A stretch of 20,248 nt of DNA from Silene noctiflora (Eukaryota; Streptophyta; Magnoliopsida; Caryophyllales; Caryophyllaceae), in NCBI GenBank assembly GCA_009801015.1, contig VHZZ01004050.1, positions 7,385-27,632 on the forward strand. The letters run 5' to 3'. The notes under the pieces were generated by a model. That model did no database searches and had not been told where the DNA came from. It worked only from the letters and a program-made list of their open reading frames with translations. Shown here piece by piece: positions 1-9,723 of this stretch (the stretch's first letter is position 1; every line of letters begins with the position of its first letter). Made by a program: the position numbers and the translations under genes.

Positions 1-191
1 TGGAAAGCTCAAGAACTAGTAAGAAGGAGATCTTACTAGTGCCCTTTATTCCAAATCACTCTATGTAAGAAAATGTTCTTCTTATTATTCCTTTTATTTG
101 CATGCATAAGATCTAATTTATTTTATGACTAAAATAAACATTTTATATATTCTGGATATATATGTACTTTTGAGATTAATGAATCCCAACA
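1..191 (-). repeat. Start of a Copia-like LTR (partial)
   Basis: Read on the minus strand, the segment opens at 191 with TGTTGGGATTC, a start typical of plant Copia LTRs (TGTTGG...), and runs off the window edge. The DUF7745-like coding signal stops abruptly at this point, which fits an insertion boundary. The segment is AT-rich and holds a perfect hairpin at 15-40. No coding domain, primer-binding site or second LTR is visible, so the family call rests on the terminus alone. Confidence 0.4.
15..40. other. Perfect 10-bp inverted repeat (hairpin)
   Basis: ACTAGTAAGA (15-24) and its exact reverse complement TCTTACTAGT (31-40) flank a 6-base loop. It lies within the putative Copia-like LTR. A stem-loop in the LTR RNA, or a protein site, are both possible; nothing in the sequence decides between them. 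Confidence 0.7.
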
Positions 192-715
192 GGTCTCCCC
201 CAAAGATAGCCAAACTGGGCTCCTGCGCAGTTCCATATGTTCTATGATTCCAAGAAAACGAGGACCCCTTCTCATTTCGGCATCAACATGGTCCTTAAAA
301 ATATAACAATGGAAAAGACAAAATCCAAAGGCTCGGCGCCTCGCCACATATTCAATAGTAGAGTCCTCGCCACATCTTTTGAAGTCACGAGACGAACAAA
401 TTCGGCTTTGGTCAATCCTACCCTAAACTTGTTCTTGTATCCTTGAGAACTAGGGGGAAATTTGGTTATACCTTCAACATCCCATCCACCAATCATGGCA
501 AATTCTTCAGGAAAAGGGCATATTTCTCCTCCTGAAAATGCGAAAACATGTAAATTGGAATTCCAATACTCCAAACATTCATCTAAGAAAGGCCTTACCA
601 CTTTGACTTTCTTAACACTAATAATTTAGCCAATATTAAAAGAGATCATATCATGCTTCTCTACATTGGAAAATTCATTTGCCCACTCCTTGATACGGTT
701 TTCGAAGGCTTCCAT
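192..715 (-). pseudogene. DUF7745-like ORF remnant, truncated
   Basis: From an ATG at 715 the minus frame begins MEAFENRIKEW, meets an in-frame TAA at about 645 after SFNIG, and continues with an open stretch to 272. The phrase EYWNSNLHVFAFSGGEICPF followed by PEEFAMIGGW is the type of N-terminal signature I associate with DUF7745-like plant proteins (W..N.HVF.F...E.CP..EEF), a family found in retroelement-rich DNA. After an in-frame stop at 272-274 recognisable sequence continues in another frame (129-347 frame, RRSPVWLSLGETC), so there is one frameshift. Coding similarity ends where the Copia-like LTR begins at 191. The role is unknown. Family assignment is by eye and moderately confident; PMD-type kinship is the alternative. 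It is clearly dead. Confidence 0.5.
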
Positions 716-1557
716 CTTTGGAAATTTCTTTATGAAAATTTCGTGTGTTTTATATGAATATATAAGGTACGGAGTTATAGTAGGGAGAATTGTGAGAACA
801 AACGTTCACCCGAGACATCTATATATACTATTCGGGCTTTCCAATTCCGCTCAGGAACAGACACGCCCAGGAGAAAATGCAGCAACTGCCGCGCCTTCAG
901 GAAGGATCGCAGCAGTTGCTGCGCCCTTTCCGATCCTTTTTTCCTTTAGTTTTCTGCGGAAAAGATTTCTTAATCGGATTTTTGGTATTTATTTCCTATT
1001 CCTATAGGATTTTGGACGACTCTTTTGTGGAAATTTGACTTTCCATACCCTTATCGGATTTCCGTTTCCTAATGGAGTTCGCATTTCGAGGCAGCCGCTC
1101 CCGATGGATACTTATTCATTTTCTATTTTTTTAGGGGGAAGCCCTACTCCTCCGTCTTTAACTTTTTTAATTTAATTTCATTTTCTTTAAATTTCCCGAC
1201 ATCAACATTTTCAAAGTTATTCATTTTATATTTCCTTTTTAGGAGGAAGCACTCCTCCACAGTCGTTACATTTTACATTTTCAAAACTTTAATATTTTCA
1301 AACTTATTCTTTTTCTTTTTTGGGCTATTTTTTTTTTCTTTCCTTATTCCAATTCGACTAAAAGTCTACATTTTAGGCCATCAAAACTTGTAAATTACGT
1401 GTTTATACTTGTGTTGAGTTATTTTTTCTACATAAATTTCGACATAAATAATCATTTATTTACATTTTTTTTACGAACCAAATAAAAGGAGTTGAGAGAT
1501 AAGCACCTCAATTCCATCTCTATTCCGATAAATAAAAGATAAAAGGAAGGTTCATAC
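716..1557. other. Non-coding AT-rich spacer or intron with a paired GC dyad
   Basis: No convincing coding signal. The minus strand begins with a splice donor at 1557 after the PMD exon, so part of this may be intron or downstream sequence. It contains a GC-rich pair of dyads (879-925) like those in the Tat-like region at 10.7-12.9 kb, and two related motifs at 1132-1153 and 1241-1258; the second is a small hairpin (GGAGGA, 5-base loop, TCCTCC). The rest (1150-1550) is T-rich low-complexity DNA. Confidence 0.5.
879..925. repeat. Paired GCAGCA-NN-TGCTGC dyads, copy 1
   Basis: GCAGCAACTGCCGCGCC (879-895) and GCAGCAGTTGCTGCGCC (909-925) form a 30-bp-period pair. The second has perfect 6-base arms around two central bases. 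The same paired design recurs at 10698-10745, 12391-12437 and 12831-12877, all on the plus strand. Confidence 0.7.
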
Positions 1558-2286
1558 CTCCAAGACGAGTCGTGGACCAACAGTAGCAGGCGACGTTCCT
1601 CTCTCCAGCAAATCGGGATGTACCATGGCCCTCATGTAACGAGTGAGGACCGCAAAGCTAGGGGTGACCCAGTCCAAACGACCTAGGTTACCCAAGTCAA
1701 CAAGAAAGGGAAGAAGCTTCGTCAAAAACCTCTCCCCCTTATCTCCGAAGTAAATCGAAGACAGAAACCACCAAAGCCACAAACAGACCCTCTGCTCGGC
1801 TGTACACGATGGAGGAGTCACCTAAGTATCTCCGTCAGTCAAATGTACTCTAGGAAGAGCCTTACCATCAACGTAATCCTTGACGTAATAACTCGGAACT
1901 AGACCGGGTACCCTAGCCGCGACCTTAGGCAAAGACCAACCAACCAGCCTCGTGGCCTCGTCCGAGTCAGCCTTCATGGCCGTCTCAGGCCACACCATCG
2001 GCTTATCTCCGCAAGGCAAGACGAAGATCATGCCAAAGTCCTCCAAGGTCACCCCGATCTCACTAAACGACATGTGAAAGGTCGAGGTCGTATCCTAGAA
2101 GCGATCCACGAATGCCCGGATCAGGCACATGCTGGCACGAATCCTCCTTGCTCAGATCTTGCGCCAAGCCCGCACCAAAGCTCCAAAGGCACCCCCGTCA
2201 AGGACGCCCCACTCCTCCTCCGTCAACCTCTCGTAGACCTTCATAATGGTCGTATAGCCCGAAAATGATCTCATGTCGCCAGCCTC
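1558..2286 (-). pseudogene. Plant mobile domain (PMD) protein pseudogene, main exon
   Basis: One minus-strand frame of 243 codons runs from a splice acceptor (cttgcag, 2287-2293) to a donor (GAG|gtatga at 1557). It reads EAGDMRSFSGYTT near the start, then TFHMSFSEIGVTLEDFGMIF followed by LPCGDKP, and ends with RFLTKLLPFLVDLGNLGR and GPRLVLEV. This is the PMD fold order (PF10536): a THTFHLPFGE-like strand, V.L.DV..(L/F)GLP, then a LP.L.DL...GR helix. PMD occurs in MAIL1-type host proteins and as an extra ORF in Ty3/gypsy elements. The frame holds three stops: after WRKI (TGA), after FVDRF (TAG) and after TDGDT (TAG at 1822). The exon is therefore a pseudogene although its length and splice sites are intact. 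Upstream exons lie at 9.7-10.5 kb, separated by the Athila-type insertion. Confidence 0.75.
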
Positions 2287-2401
2287 CTGCAAGTTCAAAC
2301 GCGTTTTGGTTTAATCGGCCATATTTCAGAAGAAGAATAAAAATAATTAAGGCCAAGTTATTAAACTAGGGGGCTTAACAAACACCGCGCCGCGCAGGTA
2401 A
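2287..2401 (-). other. Intron remnant of the PMD pseudogene beside the Athila-type insertion
   Basis: Minus-strand sequence directly before the acceptor: a T-rich tract and cttgcag. It is cut at 2401 by the left LTR. The remaining part of the intron or exon should lie beyond 9713, where the PMD gene resumes. Confidence 0.5.
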
Positions 2402-3402
2402 TGAAGGGCTAAGTCGTCACACCCTATCAAACAATATTTATAAATACAACGAACAACTAGCAAGTGGTAAGTCCGAGTCGATCAATGGGACGGTGTTCTT
2501 TGGGATCTAAGTCTATCTATCTCAATTTATGAAAGTTTCACAATGATTGGGGTTTTTGGGTTTATAATGCTAAACTGAGGAAATGTAAATAAAAGCAATT
2601 AGGTAAAGTAAGAAATGTAAAATAATGAAATAACAAGCACTAGGGTGTCATGGGTTCATAGAGAAAGCATGGTATGATCATAGTAATGAATCTGGTAAAC
2701 GATTTTAGTTATGTTGGGATCGAGTTGATTTATGTCTTACAATCCCTAGAGAGATTAGGTCCCGGAGCCGAGCGTATAGCTTTAAAACACCTACAATGAC
2801 TTCAGTCTCCCTATTCAACAATATGCATGGTCTAACAATCCTTGAGTTGGCTTATATCTTACAAGTCTTGTTGAAAGGATAAAGAATTATGATGGGTTGT
2901 CAATCAAGCATTTCATCAAACATAACATGTGCAAAAGTGAAAACACAACATTCAACCATTAATATGAACTCATTAAGTATATATCTAACCCATGGTTACT
3001 CCCCTAATCTCCCACTAACGCTAGCTAGAGGGCTACTCACACATCATCACAATTAGCATGTCATAAATGTTGTCACCCATCTAAACAAGCATAAACATGA
3101 TGAACAAGTAAAGTAAATAACAAAGGATTAATGAAAGATAAGATATGTACCAACATAGAAAGTAGATAAACATAAATAAATGAGAATTCTTGAATAAAGA
3201 TGGAGACTTGTCACTTAGTCTTCAAATACACACCCAAGAGATCCAAATGTAAACTATTGAAAATGTAAAGAACAATTGTTGAAAGATTAAAGTGCTTTGT
3301 GGAAAGATTAAAGACTAATCTACTCCTAATCTAAGATTGCATTCTAATATAAGGGCTTAAACTAATCTAACGAGCTTAATCTCCAAATTATTACAAATCG
3401 GG

Positions 3403-3410
3403 TATATATA
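3403..3410 (-). promoter_or_regulatory. TATA box of the 3' LTR
   Basis: TATATATA, read on the minus strand within gctactatatataccc. The matching spot in the other LTR is 9008-9014. It lies about 130 bp downstream (in transcription sense) of the dyad array, the normal place for a U3 core promoter. Confidence 0.65.
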
Positions 3411-3539
3411 GTAGCTACAAGGTTAGGGTTGATTAGGAGGTTAAATTACGATTATGCCCCTTGAGGAAGACCAAATACTTGCTAGAGCCAGAGAAACTCG
3501 TGGGATTCCTTGATTTAAAGAGGATCACTCTGCCGGAGA

Positions 3540-3732
3540 ACTCACTCGAGCTTTGGGGAACTCGTGCGAGTTGGGGTGGGAATCGTGCGAGTTGAGCCGG
3601 ACTCATGCGAGTTGAGTATTAAGGTTGATTCTGGAGCACAACTCGAGTGAGTTATGTAGGACTCGTGCGAGTTGTTCGGGACTCGTGCGATTTGTTCAGA
3701 ACTCATGCGAGTTTTTGAGCACTCACACGAGT
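3540..3732. repeat. 20-bp lattice of ACTCG-NN-CGAGT dyads in U3
   Basis: Dyads start at 3540, 3560, 3581, 3601, 3641, 3661, 3681, 3701 and 3721, with one empty slot near 3621. The best copies (3560, 3661) are ACTCGTGCGAGT: 5-base arms around two central bases. Others carry one or two changes in the arms or centre, e.g. ACTCATGCGAGT at 3601 and 3701. The lattice ends about 130 bp upstream of the TATA box on the transcribed minus strand, so it is placed as an enhancer-like U3 array. Binding protein unknown. Confidence 0.85.
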
Positions 3733-4223
3733 TGGTGCGTCGTTGGCCTATTTGAGCTCGTATTGTATAATGGAAGTCATTTCCTCATCCGGACTCCTAT
3801 TGGAGTGATTCAAAAGCCTAGACCACTTGATTTTTCGATACTGTTCCATCTAGAATAGTTTTAAGGCCCAAAAAGCAATTGTTTATTTGGGTTCGAGCAA
3901 TTTCCACTTGTAATGTCTCCTTTGCCGTCATTGTTGAACAACAACTCGAGGGGGGTTAGCATCAAAACCATCCAAAATCTTGCTTTAATGAATAATACAT
4001 TAGTCTTGGTCTTCTCTTTGAGCTTGGTCTTTACATGCGATCAATTTAGCTCCGAAATGCTCCAATTAAGCAAGGTTAATTCTCTTCTCCTACCAAAGGT
4101 ACCAAAACCTCATAGAATAGCAAATAGGAAGCTAAAGAAAAGAAACGACCCTAATAATCACGTAAAAGCATATGGAACGAGGCTAGTTAGGGGACTAAAT
4201 ATGCATGAATACGAGTCACATCA

Positions 4224-6083
4224 AATATTCCCAAACCGAACCTTTGCTCGTCCCGAGTAAAGTGGTGACTATAAATATGACCTTTATTTAAACTATTCTA
4301 ATAACATAGCCGATGTGAGACAATTAGCGGGTCTTACTCCGCCCCTTCAACTCATAACAAGACATCCATGAGGTACAATGCCTTATTGAAAGGCAAGATG
4401 GGTCTTGCCAAAATGGTGATGCATCCTACATGAAGCACATAAACAAAACAAAGGATGCATTTACAAAAAGAATAACCACTTTCCTCATCTAAGTAGCGAG
4501 AATTCAACTAAAAGGGAAGCAATAAAAGGGTACACACTCCATCATAGATTCTAGTTATCCAAGCCACTAAGTTTAAGAGGATACAAACAAGTCACCTCCA
4601 AGTGGTGTTAAACTATGCTACTTTTGTCCACAATCGCTAAATGTTTTTATCAAGGGCGATCAGATGAGATGGAAGGATGATCCCTATGATGTTAGTGGCA
4701 TATGACATGACTAGTCTCGGATTCTCTACAAGTGTAAAGGCCAAGGATCGTCCCAAGCTCAACATGGTGGCATAACAAAAAGTTTTTGGGAATGAAATGC
4801 TCAATTCTTTAAACAAAGGTGGATTAGACTGACATTCAAAACTTGATCTCATTTCAACTTTCACATTTCAAAACTTTATATGGAGTTTGTTCCTCGCTTG
4901 CTAATGTCCTTTCCTTTCGCCAATCGCTTATTAGGAAACTAGTTAACCTCTAGACAATAGCTTTTTCAGGGTGATAGTCACTCTGTCTTTGGGTGGTTGA
5001 ATTCACAATCATATGGGGGCCCAATTCAATGGATCCTTCTCCAAAGCACATCGAAGTGGTACGCCTCCGTCAAATATAACTCACTTTGTGACATATCAAT
5101 TTACAATACAATTGAGGTTCACTTTGGTAATTAAAATTGATCCACAACAAAAACTTTGAACTATGTATTACAAACTTATTAATGAAAAGTATTTTTGGGT
5201 TGTCAAACCACCAAGTCAATCAAGGTCCCCTAGACAAGTTAATCAACTCCATATAACATCATAGGGTTGGATAAGGTGACTCACATGCAAACCCTTGACT
5301 AAGTCTTAGCTCATGGGACAAAAGACACTAGTATGACACAACCTAGGGTGTCTTGTATGTATTCTAGAGAACAAAGTCTCAAGGAGAAAAAGTATCTACA
5401 AGGGCCTTATATACACTTGTCATTAATTACAATTTAGGCATTTTCACAAAATTTTCCTAAATGAAAACTACATGCCATGATGCAACTATATGTATACAAG
5501 TCCAATGCACATGCTCTAATAAACTACGTGGCAAGTACTTCTTAGTGCAAGCTCCTAATAACACATAAGCACACAAACCGCAACAACAAAATAAAAAAAC
5601 ATCCTCCTTGACATGTAAGCCCATCCTCCACATATGAACAATAAAAAGAAATGGAAGGGAATAAGGGATTAGAACGATCATACCAAGCGGTCTTCATATT
5701 TCCCTTGCTAATGTCTCAAATGGAGTGTTGTACTTATGTGAGAAGAGAACAAAAGCATATAAGTATATACACTTCTACTCTACTAAAAGAAAGAACATGT
5801 TTTTGGTTTTTGGAATTTTCAAATGTTTATGGTTTTTATTTTATAAAATTAAAGAACATATTTTTGAATTTTTCAAAATCTTTCAAATTTTTATGTATTC
5901 TATGTATTTTTATGTATTTTCAAACATATTTTTAAATTATCGAAAATTAAAGAACTTGTTTTTGGTTTTTTGAATATTTGAAAAGTAAATACGAATGCAA
6001 GATGCAATGCATGAATGTATACTCTAAATAAATGCAACTATATGTCATATATGTACAATTGATGCAACTAATCTAAACTAAAG
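4224..6083. other. Interior of the Athila-type element, non-coding
   Basis: No ORF or domain I can support. In the sense (minus) strand this is the 3' part of the internal region. The PPT expected immediately beside the LTR at 4224 is weak (ggtttgggaatatt on the minus strand). 5780-5990 is extremely AT-rich with repeated TTTTTGAATTTT-like phrases. Short open frames here are by-products of composition. Confidence 0.55.
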
Positions 6084-6500
6084 TGATGCATGCTTTTTAT
6101 TGTTTGGAGAGCCAATTTGAATTGACTCGGGTTGCTTGTGGTCAAACTTCCCCAAACCACTTACAACACTATTACTAGTGTAAAAAAAAGGAAAGTTTGG
6201 CTACAAGGCCATGCATGGATGAAAAATGTATGCAACTAACTACATGAGCTATATATATTATACTAAATGAGATGAGCTAATCTATATGAGCTAATTATAC
6301 TATTATGATGCATGATATTCGGTTTAGAAGAGAGCTAATTTGAATTAACTCCGAATACTTGTAATCAAACCTCCCCAAACCGAACAAAACATTGTTTCCA
6401 ATGCAGAAAGAGAGAAGGTTTAATTGCAAGTAGTTAAATAATTATACATGCAACTACACTAAATGAAATGCACATGTAATGAAGCTAAATGCAAAGTGAA
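6084..6500. repeat. Diverged tandem duplication, about 222-bp unit
   Basis: Two units begin TGATGCATG at 6084 and 6306. Each then carries (G/A)AG(A/C)GAGC-like text, AATTTGAATT(G/A)ACTC, a CAAAC(T/C)TCCCCAAACC core and a CATGCAACTA-type stretch. Many substitutions separate them. It lies in the non-coding interior just 3' (sense strand) of the acidic ORF. Confidence 0.6.
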
Positions 6501-6549
6501 AGGATAAGATATCTTACAAATGGTGGTTTAAGAAAGGACTCCACCAAAC

Positions 6550-7943
6550 TTACTCCTTGTTGCCATTCTCATTGATATTGTCCATGTTTCTCAATGCTCT
6601 TAGCAACCGGTCAAAGGCATGAGCATAAGCCTCGAATAAGAAAATGTAGAGCCATGACCACTTCATTACAAAGTATACCCACTTCCTCATCCAATGATTC
6701 TTGTCAACATAAGGTATGAAGTATGGCTTATATTCATCCAAAGACGTCCCTTCTCTTCCTTCTCCTTCAAATTTTTTTATGATAGGTCATTGATTTTTCG
6801 ATCCTTCAATAGAATAAGGAGAGTTCACATTTCCTTGATGATGGAATGGTTGAATGAGAAGAGGTGGAGGGGTCAACTTCTCACCATTGAGGTCATTTAT
6901 GCTTCTATTTTTCTCACTTTCTTCTTGACCCTCCTTAGAACTCAAACCATTTTCAAAGAAGAAAGCTTCTATTTCTTCCAAACTATGGTCAAAGGTGCTA
7001 CCATCATTTATTTCTTCTTGGCCTCTCAATTCTCAAAATATGGTAAGTTCAAATTCATCAACTTCCTATTTCCAAGTTTTGCCTCCATCCCCACAAGTGT
7101 CAAGGGCACACACATCTTCCACATCGGTTATAGAAGGAAAGTGTGGTTGAAGGTCTTCCTCATCATCATCATCATAGGTGTCCCAAATACGAGGAGCAAG
7201 AGTAGTGGGTGAGTTAGACACATGAGGCAATTTAGACATAGTGGTTGTTTCACAACTGACCTCTAACTCATATTCACCATTGAGGTCCTCCAAAACTACA
7301 CCATCTTCCAATTCATCTTTCACTTTTGGTGGGGTGGTCAAAAGTCTTGCTTCATAATGTCCTCCAATCTCTTTTTCACCCTCGCTATCTTCCTCAATTA
7401 CACCTCCCAAGGCTTCCATATGGCATTTTGTGAGGGTGAGTGGCAATGGGCAAGAGAGAACACTTCACTCTCTTTGGTGTCATCACTCTCCTCTTCAATG
7501 TGTTCTTCATAGAGTTCTTGGTCGGCTTATAATTGGATTATTCGATTTGTCAAGTTTCTCCTATACTCCAAGATATCATTGAGGACCAAATGCCTTGCTT
7601 TTACATCTTCTTGCATTTCGCTATAGAATTGTCTTTCGTCTTGAAGCATTTGGTAAACCAAAATTTTCATGTCAAGGTTTTGGATGTCTTCTTGTTGTGT
7701 GAAAATAGGAGATTGGTTGTATGGGTGATTGTAGAAATTTTAGTTATGGAAGAGATGTAGTTGATTTTGGAAGTGGGGGCTTTGGTATGGGAATTTTATG
7801 GGGTAATTTGGGCTTCCATTGTAGAAGTTGTAGGATAGTTGCGTGTTTTGTTGCTCAACAATCATTCTCCATTCATATAAGTCATACCCATTTGCTCCAC
7901 CTTGCCCATACTCATCTTGTTGGAAACCTTGTTTCATCATCAT
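6550..7943 (-). pseudogene. Unrecognised acidic ORF of the Athila-type element (decayed)
   Basis: Read from an ATG at 7943 (MMMKQGFQQDEYGQGGANGY), the frame stays recognisable down to 6550, about 460 codons. The N-terminal part is Gln/Asn/Tyr-rich (NFYNGSPNYP, QSPHFQNQ). The middle has a likely helical, charged stretch (MLQDERQFYSEMQED). A single frameshift near 7440-7400 moves it to another frame, which holds VIEEDSEGEKE and YDDDDEEDLQ and, near the end, an aromatic segment (MRKWVYFVMKWSWLYIFLFE) and LLRALRNMDN. In-frame stops sit near 7740, 7532, 7066, 7033 and 6787. There is no zinc knuckle, DSG or YIDD motif, so it is not a usual gag or pol. It could be a diverged gag or an element-specific accessory protein; I do not recognise it. 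Confidence 0.55.
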
Positions 7944-8077
7944 TGCTAAGACAAGGAAAAAACTACAAACATGGAAACTACAAGAAAACGGTAAAAACAA
8001 CCTTGAGGAACAAGTTCCTCAAGGATAAGGCACAATTAAAATAGACAAACAAACAAGACATTAATCACATAACACCG

Positions 8078-8095
8078 TCCCCGGCAACGGTGCCA
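8078..8095 (-). promoter_or_regulatory. Primer-binding site, tRNA-Asp type
   Basis: TGGCACCGTTGCCGGGGA on the minus strand, six bases from the LTR edge at 8102. It pairs with the 3' end of plant tRNA-Asp (...TCCCCGGCAACGGCGCCA) at 17 of 18 positions, counting the base that differs. This primer choice is characteristic of Athila elements and fixes the element's direction as right to left. Confidence 0.9.
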
Positions 8096-9007
8096 TTTTG
8101 ATGAAAGGCTAAGTCGCCACACCCTATCAAACAATATTTATAAATCCAACGAACAACTAGCAAGTGGTAAGCCGTAGTCGATCCATGGGACGGTGTGCTT
8201 TGGGTTCTAAGTCTATCTATCTCAATTTATGCAAGTGTCACGATGATTGGGGTTTTTGGGTTTATAATGCTAAACAAAAGAAATGAAAATAAAAGCAATT
8301 AGGGAAAGTAAGAAATGTAAACAAATGAAATAACAAGAACTAGGGTGTCATGGGTTCATAGAGGAAACATGGTATGATCATAGTAATGAATTCGGTAAAC
8401 GATTTTAGTTATGTTGGGATCGAGTTGATTTATGTCTTAAAATCCCTAGAGAGATCAGGTCCCGGAGCCAAGCTTATAGCTTTACAACACCTACAACGAC
8501 TTGATTCTCCATATTCAACAATATGCATGGTCTAAAAATCCTTGTGTTGGTTTAAATATTACAAGTCTTGTTGAAAGGATAAAGAATCATGCTACGTTGT
8601 CAATCAAGCATTTCATCAAACATAACATGTGCAAAAGTGAAAACACAACATTCAACTATTTATATGAACTCATAAGTATAGATCTATCCCATGGTTACTC
8701 CCCTAATCCCCCACTAACCCTAGCTAGAGGACTACTCACAAATCATCATGATTAGCATGTCATAAATGTTGTCCCCCATCTAAACAAGCACACACATGAT
8801 GAACAAGTAAAGGAAATAACAAAGGATTAATGAGAGATAAGAGATGTACCAACTTGGAAAGTAGATGAACATAAATAAATGAGAATCCTTAAATAAGTGC
8901 TTTGTGGAAATATTAAAGACTAATCTACTCCTAATCTAAGATAGCATTCTAATCTAAGGGCTTAAACTAATCTAAGGAGCTTAATCTCCAAATTATTAAA
9001 AGTGAGG

Positions 9008-9014
9008 TATATAT
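9008..9014 (-). promoter_or_regulatory. TATA box of the 5' LTR
   Basis: AATATATACC on the minus strand, aligned with TATATATACC in the other LTR. It sits about 150 bp downstream of the nearest dyad module (9165), so transcription would run toward the PBS at 8095. Confidence 0.65.
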
Positions 9015-9164
9015 TGTAGCTACAAGATTAGGGTTGATTAGGAGGGTAAATGATGATTAGGTCCCTTTAGGAAATCCAAAGAGTTGTTAGAGCCAGAGCA
9101 AGTCGTGGGAGTCCTTGCTTTAAATAGGATCACTCTGTCGGAGAACTCAATTAAGCTCTGGGGA

Positions 9165-9297
9165 ACTCGTGCGAGTTGGGCTAGGACTCTTGCGAATTGA
9201 GCAGGACTCGTGTGAGGTGAGTATTAAGGTTGATTCTGGAGCACAACTTGAGTGGGTTTTGCAGGACTCTTGCGAGTTGTTCAGGACTCACGCGAGT
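9165..9297. repeat. 20-bp dyad lattice in the 5' LTR (contracted)
   Basis: Dyads start at 9165 (perfect ACTCGTGCGAGT), 9186, 9206, 9246 (degenerate), 9266 and 9286, with the empty slot near 9226 conserved from the other LTR. It has fewer modules than 3540-3732, so module number changed after the two LTRs became separate copies. Confidence 0.8.
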
Positions 9298-9723
9298 TGG
9301 TGCGCAGTTGGCCTATTTGAGCTCAGATTGTAAAATGGACGTCATTTCCTCATCCGGACTCCTATTGGAGTTACTCAATAGCCTAGACCACTTGATTTTT
9401 CTACGCCGTTCCATATAGCATAGTTTAACAACAACTCGAGGGGTTAGCATCCAAACCCTCTAAAATCTTGATTTATTGACTAAGGCCTTTAGTCTTAGTC
9501 TCCTCTTTGATGCTTGGTCGTTACATGCAATCAATTTAGCTCCGAAATTCTCCAATTAAGCAAGTTTAGTGCTCTTTTCCTACCAAAGGCACCAAAACCT
9601 CATAGAATAGCAAATAGGAAGCTAAAGACAAGAAATGACCCTAATAATCACGTAAAAGAATGTGGAACGAGGCTAGTTAGGAGACTAAATGTGCATGAAT
9701 CCGAGTCACATCAGGGTTATGAC

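Larger units (their letters stand above)
2402..4223 (-). repeat. 3' LTR of the Athila-type element
   Basis: Starts TGAAGGGCTAAG and ends GTCACATCA on the plus strand. It aligns along its whole length with 8102-9713 in the same orientation. It is about 210 bp longer because it keeps three blocks the other copy lacks: near 3190-3290, two 20-bp dyad modules in 3540-3732, and about 70 bp near 3860-3930. Minus-strand TATA at 3403-3410. Confidence 0.9.
2402..9713 (-). mobile_element. Non-autonomous Athila-type Ty3/gypsy element
   Basis: Two direct LTRs (2402-4223 and 8102-9713), TG...CA ends, and an 18-base PBS at 8078-8095 on the minus strand define a 7.3-kb element transcribed right to left. The PBS (TGGCACCGTTGCCGGGGA) is the Athila-type tRNA-Asp site. 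The 3.9-kb interior has no recognisable gag, protease, RT, RNase H or integrase; it holds one decayed acidic ORF (6550-7943) and long AT-rich DNA. Flanks (ggtaa before 2402, gggtt after 9713) give no clean 5-bp duplication. The element interrupts a PMD pseudogene. The LTRs differ at 9 of their first 120 aligned bases plus three large indels, so the insertion is old. Confidence 0.85.
8102..9713 (-). repeat. 5' LTR of the Athila-type element
   Basis: Direct copy of 2402-4223. Minus-strand TATA at 9008-9014. Compared with the other LTR it has lost about 95 bp near 8890 and about 70 bp near 9421, and it has two fewer dyad modules. Confidence 0.9.

Noticed and set aside
3540-3732. Regular short repeats suggesting a CRISPR array
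   Set aside because: 12-base dyads with 8-base linkers at 20-bp period are far too short for repeat-spacer units, and the context is a plant LTR.
5651-5973. Two overlapping plus frames of 82-94 codons
   Set aside because: The DNA is extremely AT-rich and low in complexity; the Phe/Tyr/Ile-rich products reflect composition.
6694-7212. 172-codon plus-strand frame
   Set aside because: Antisense shadow of the acidic ORF: its Phe/Leu/Ser-rich text mirrors Glu/Lys-rich codons on the minus strand.
8078-8095. Plus strand looks like the 3' end of a tRNA-Asp gene, including CCA
   Set aside because: No cloverleaf precedes it, and its position six bases from an LTR on the other strand explains it as a primer-binding site.
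2397-9718. Target-site duplication of the Athila-type element
   Set aside because: Flanks ggtaa and gggtt do not match; a one-base shift gives only 4 of 5 (ggtaa/ggtta).
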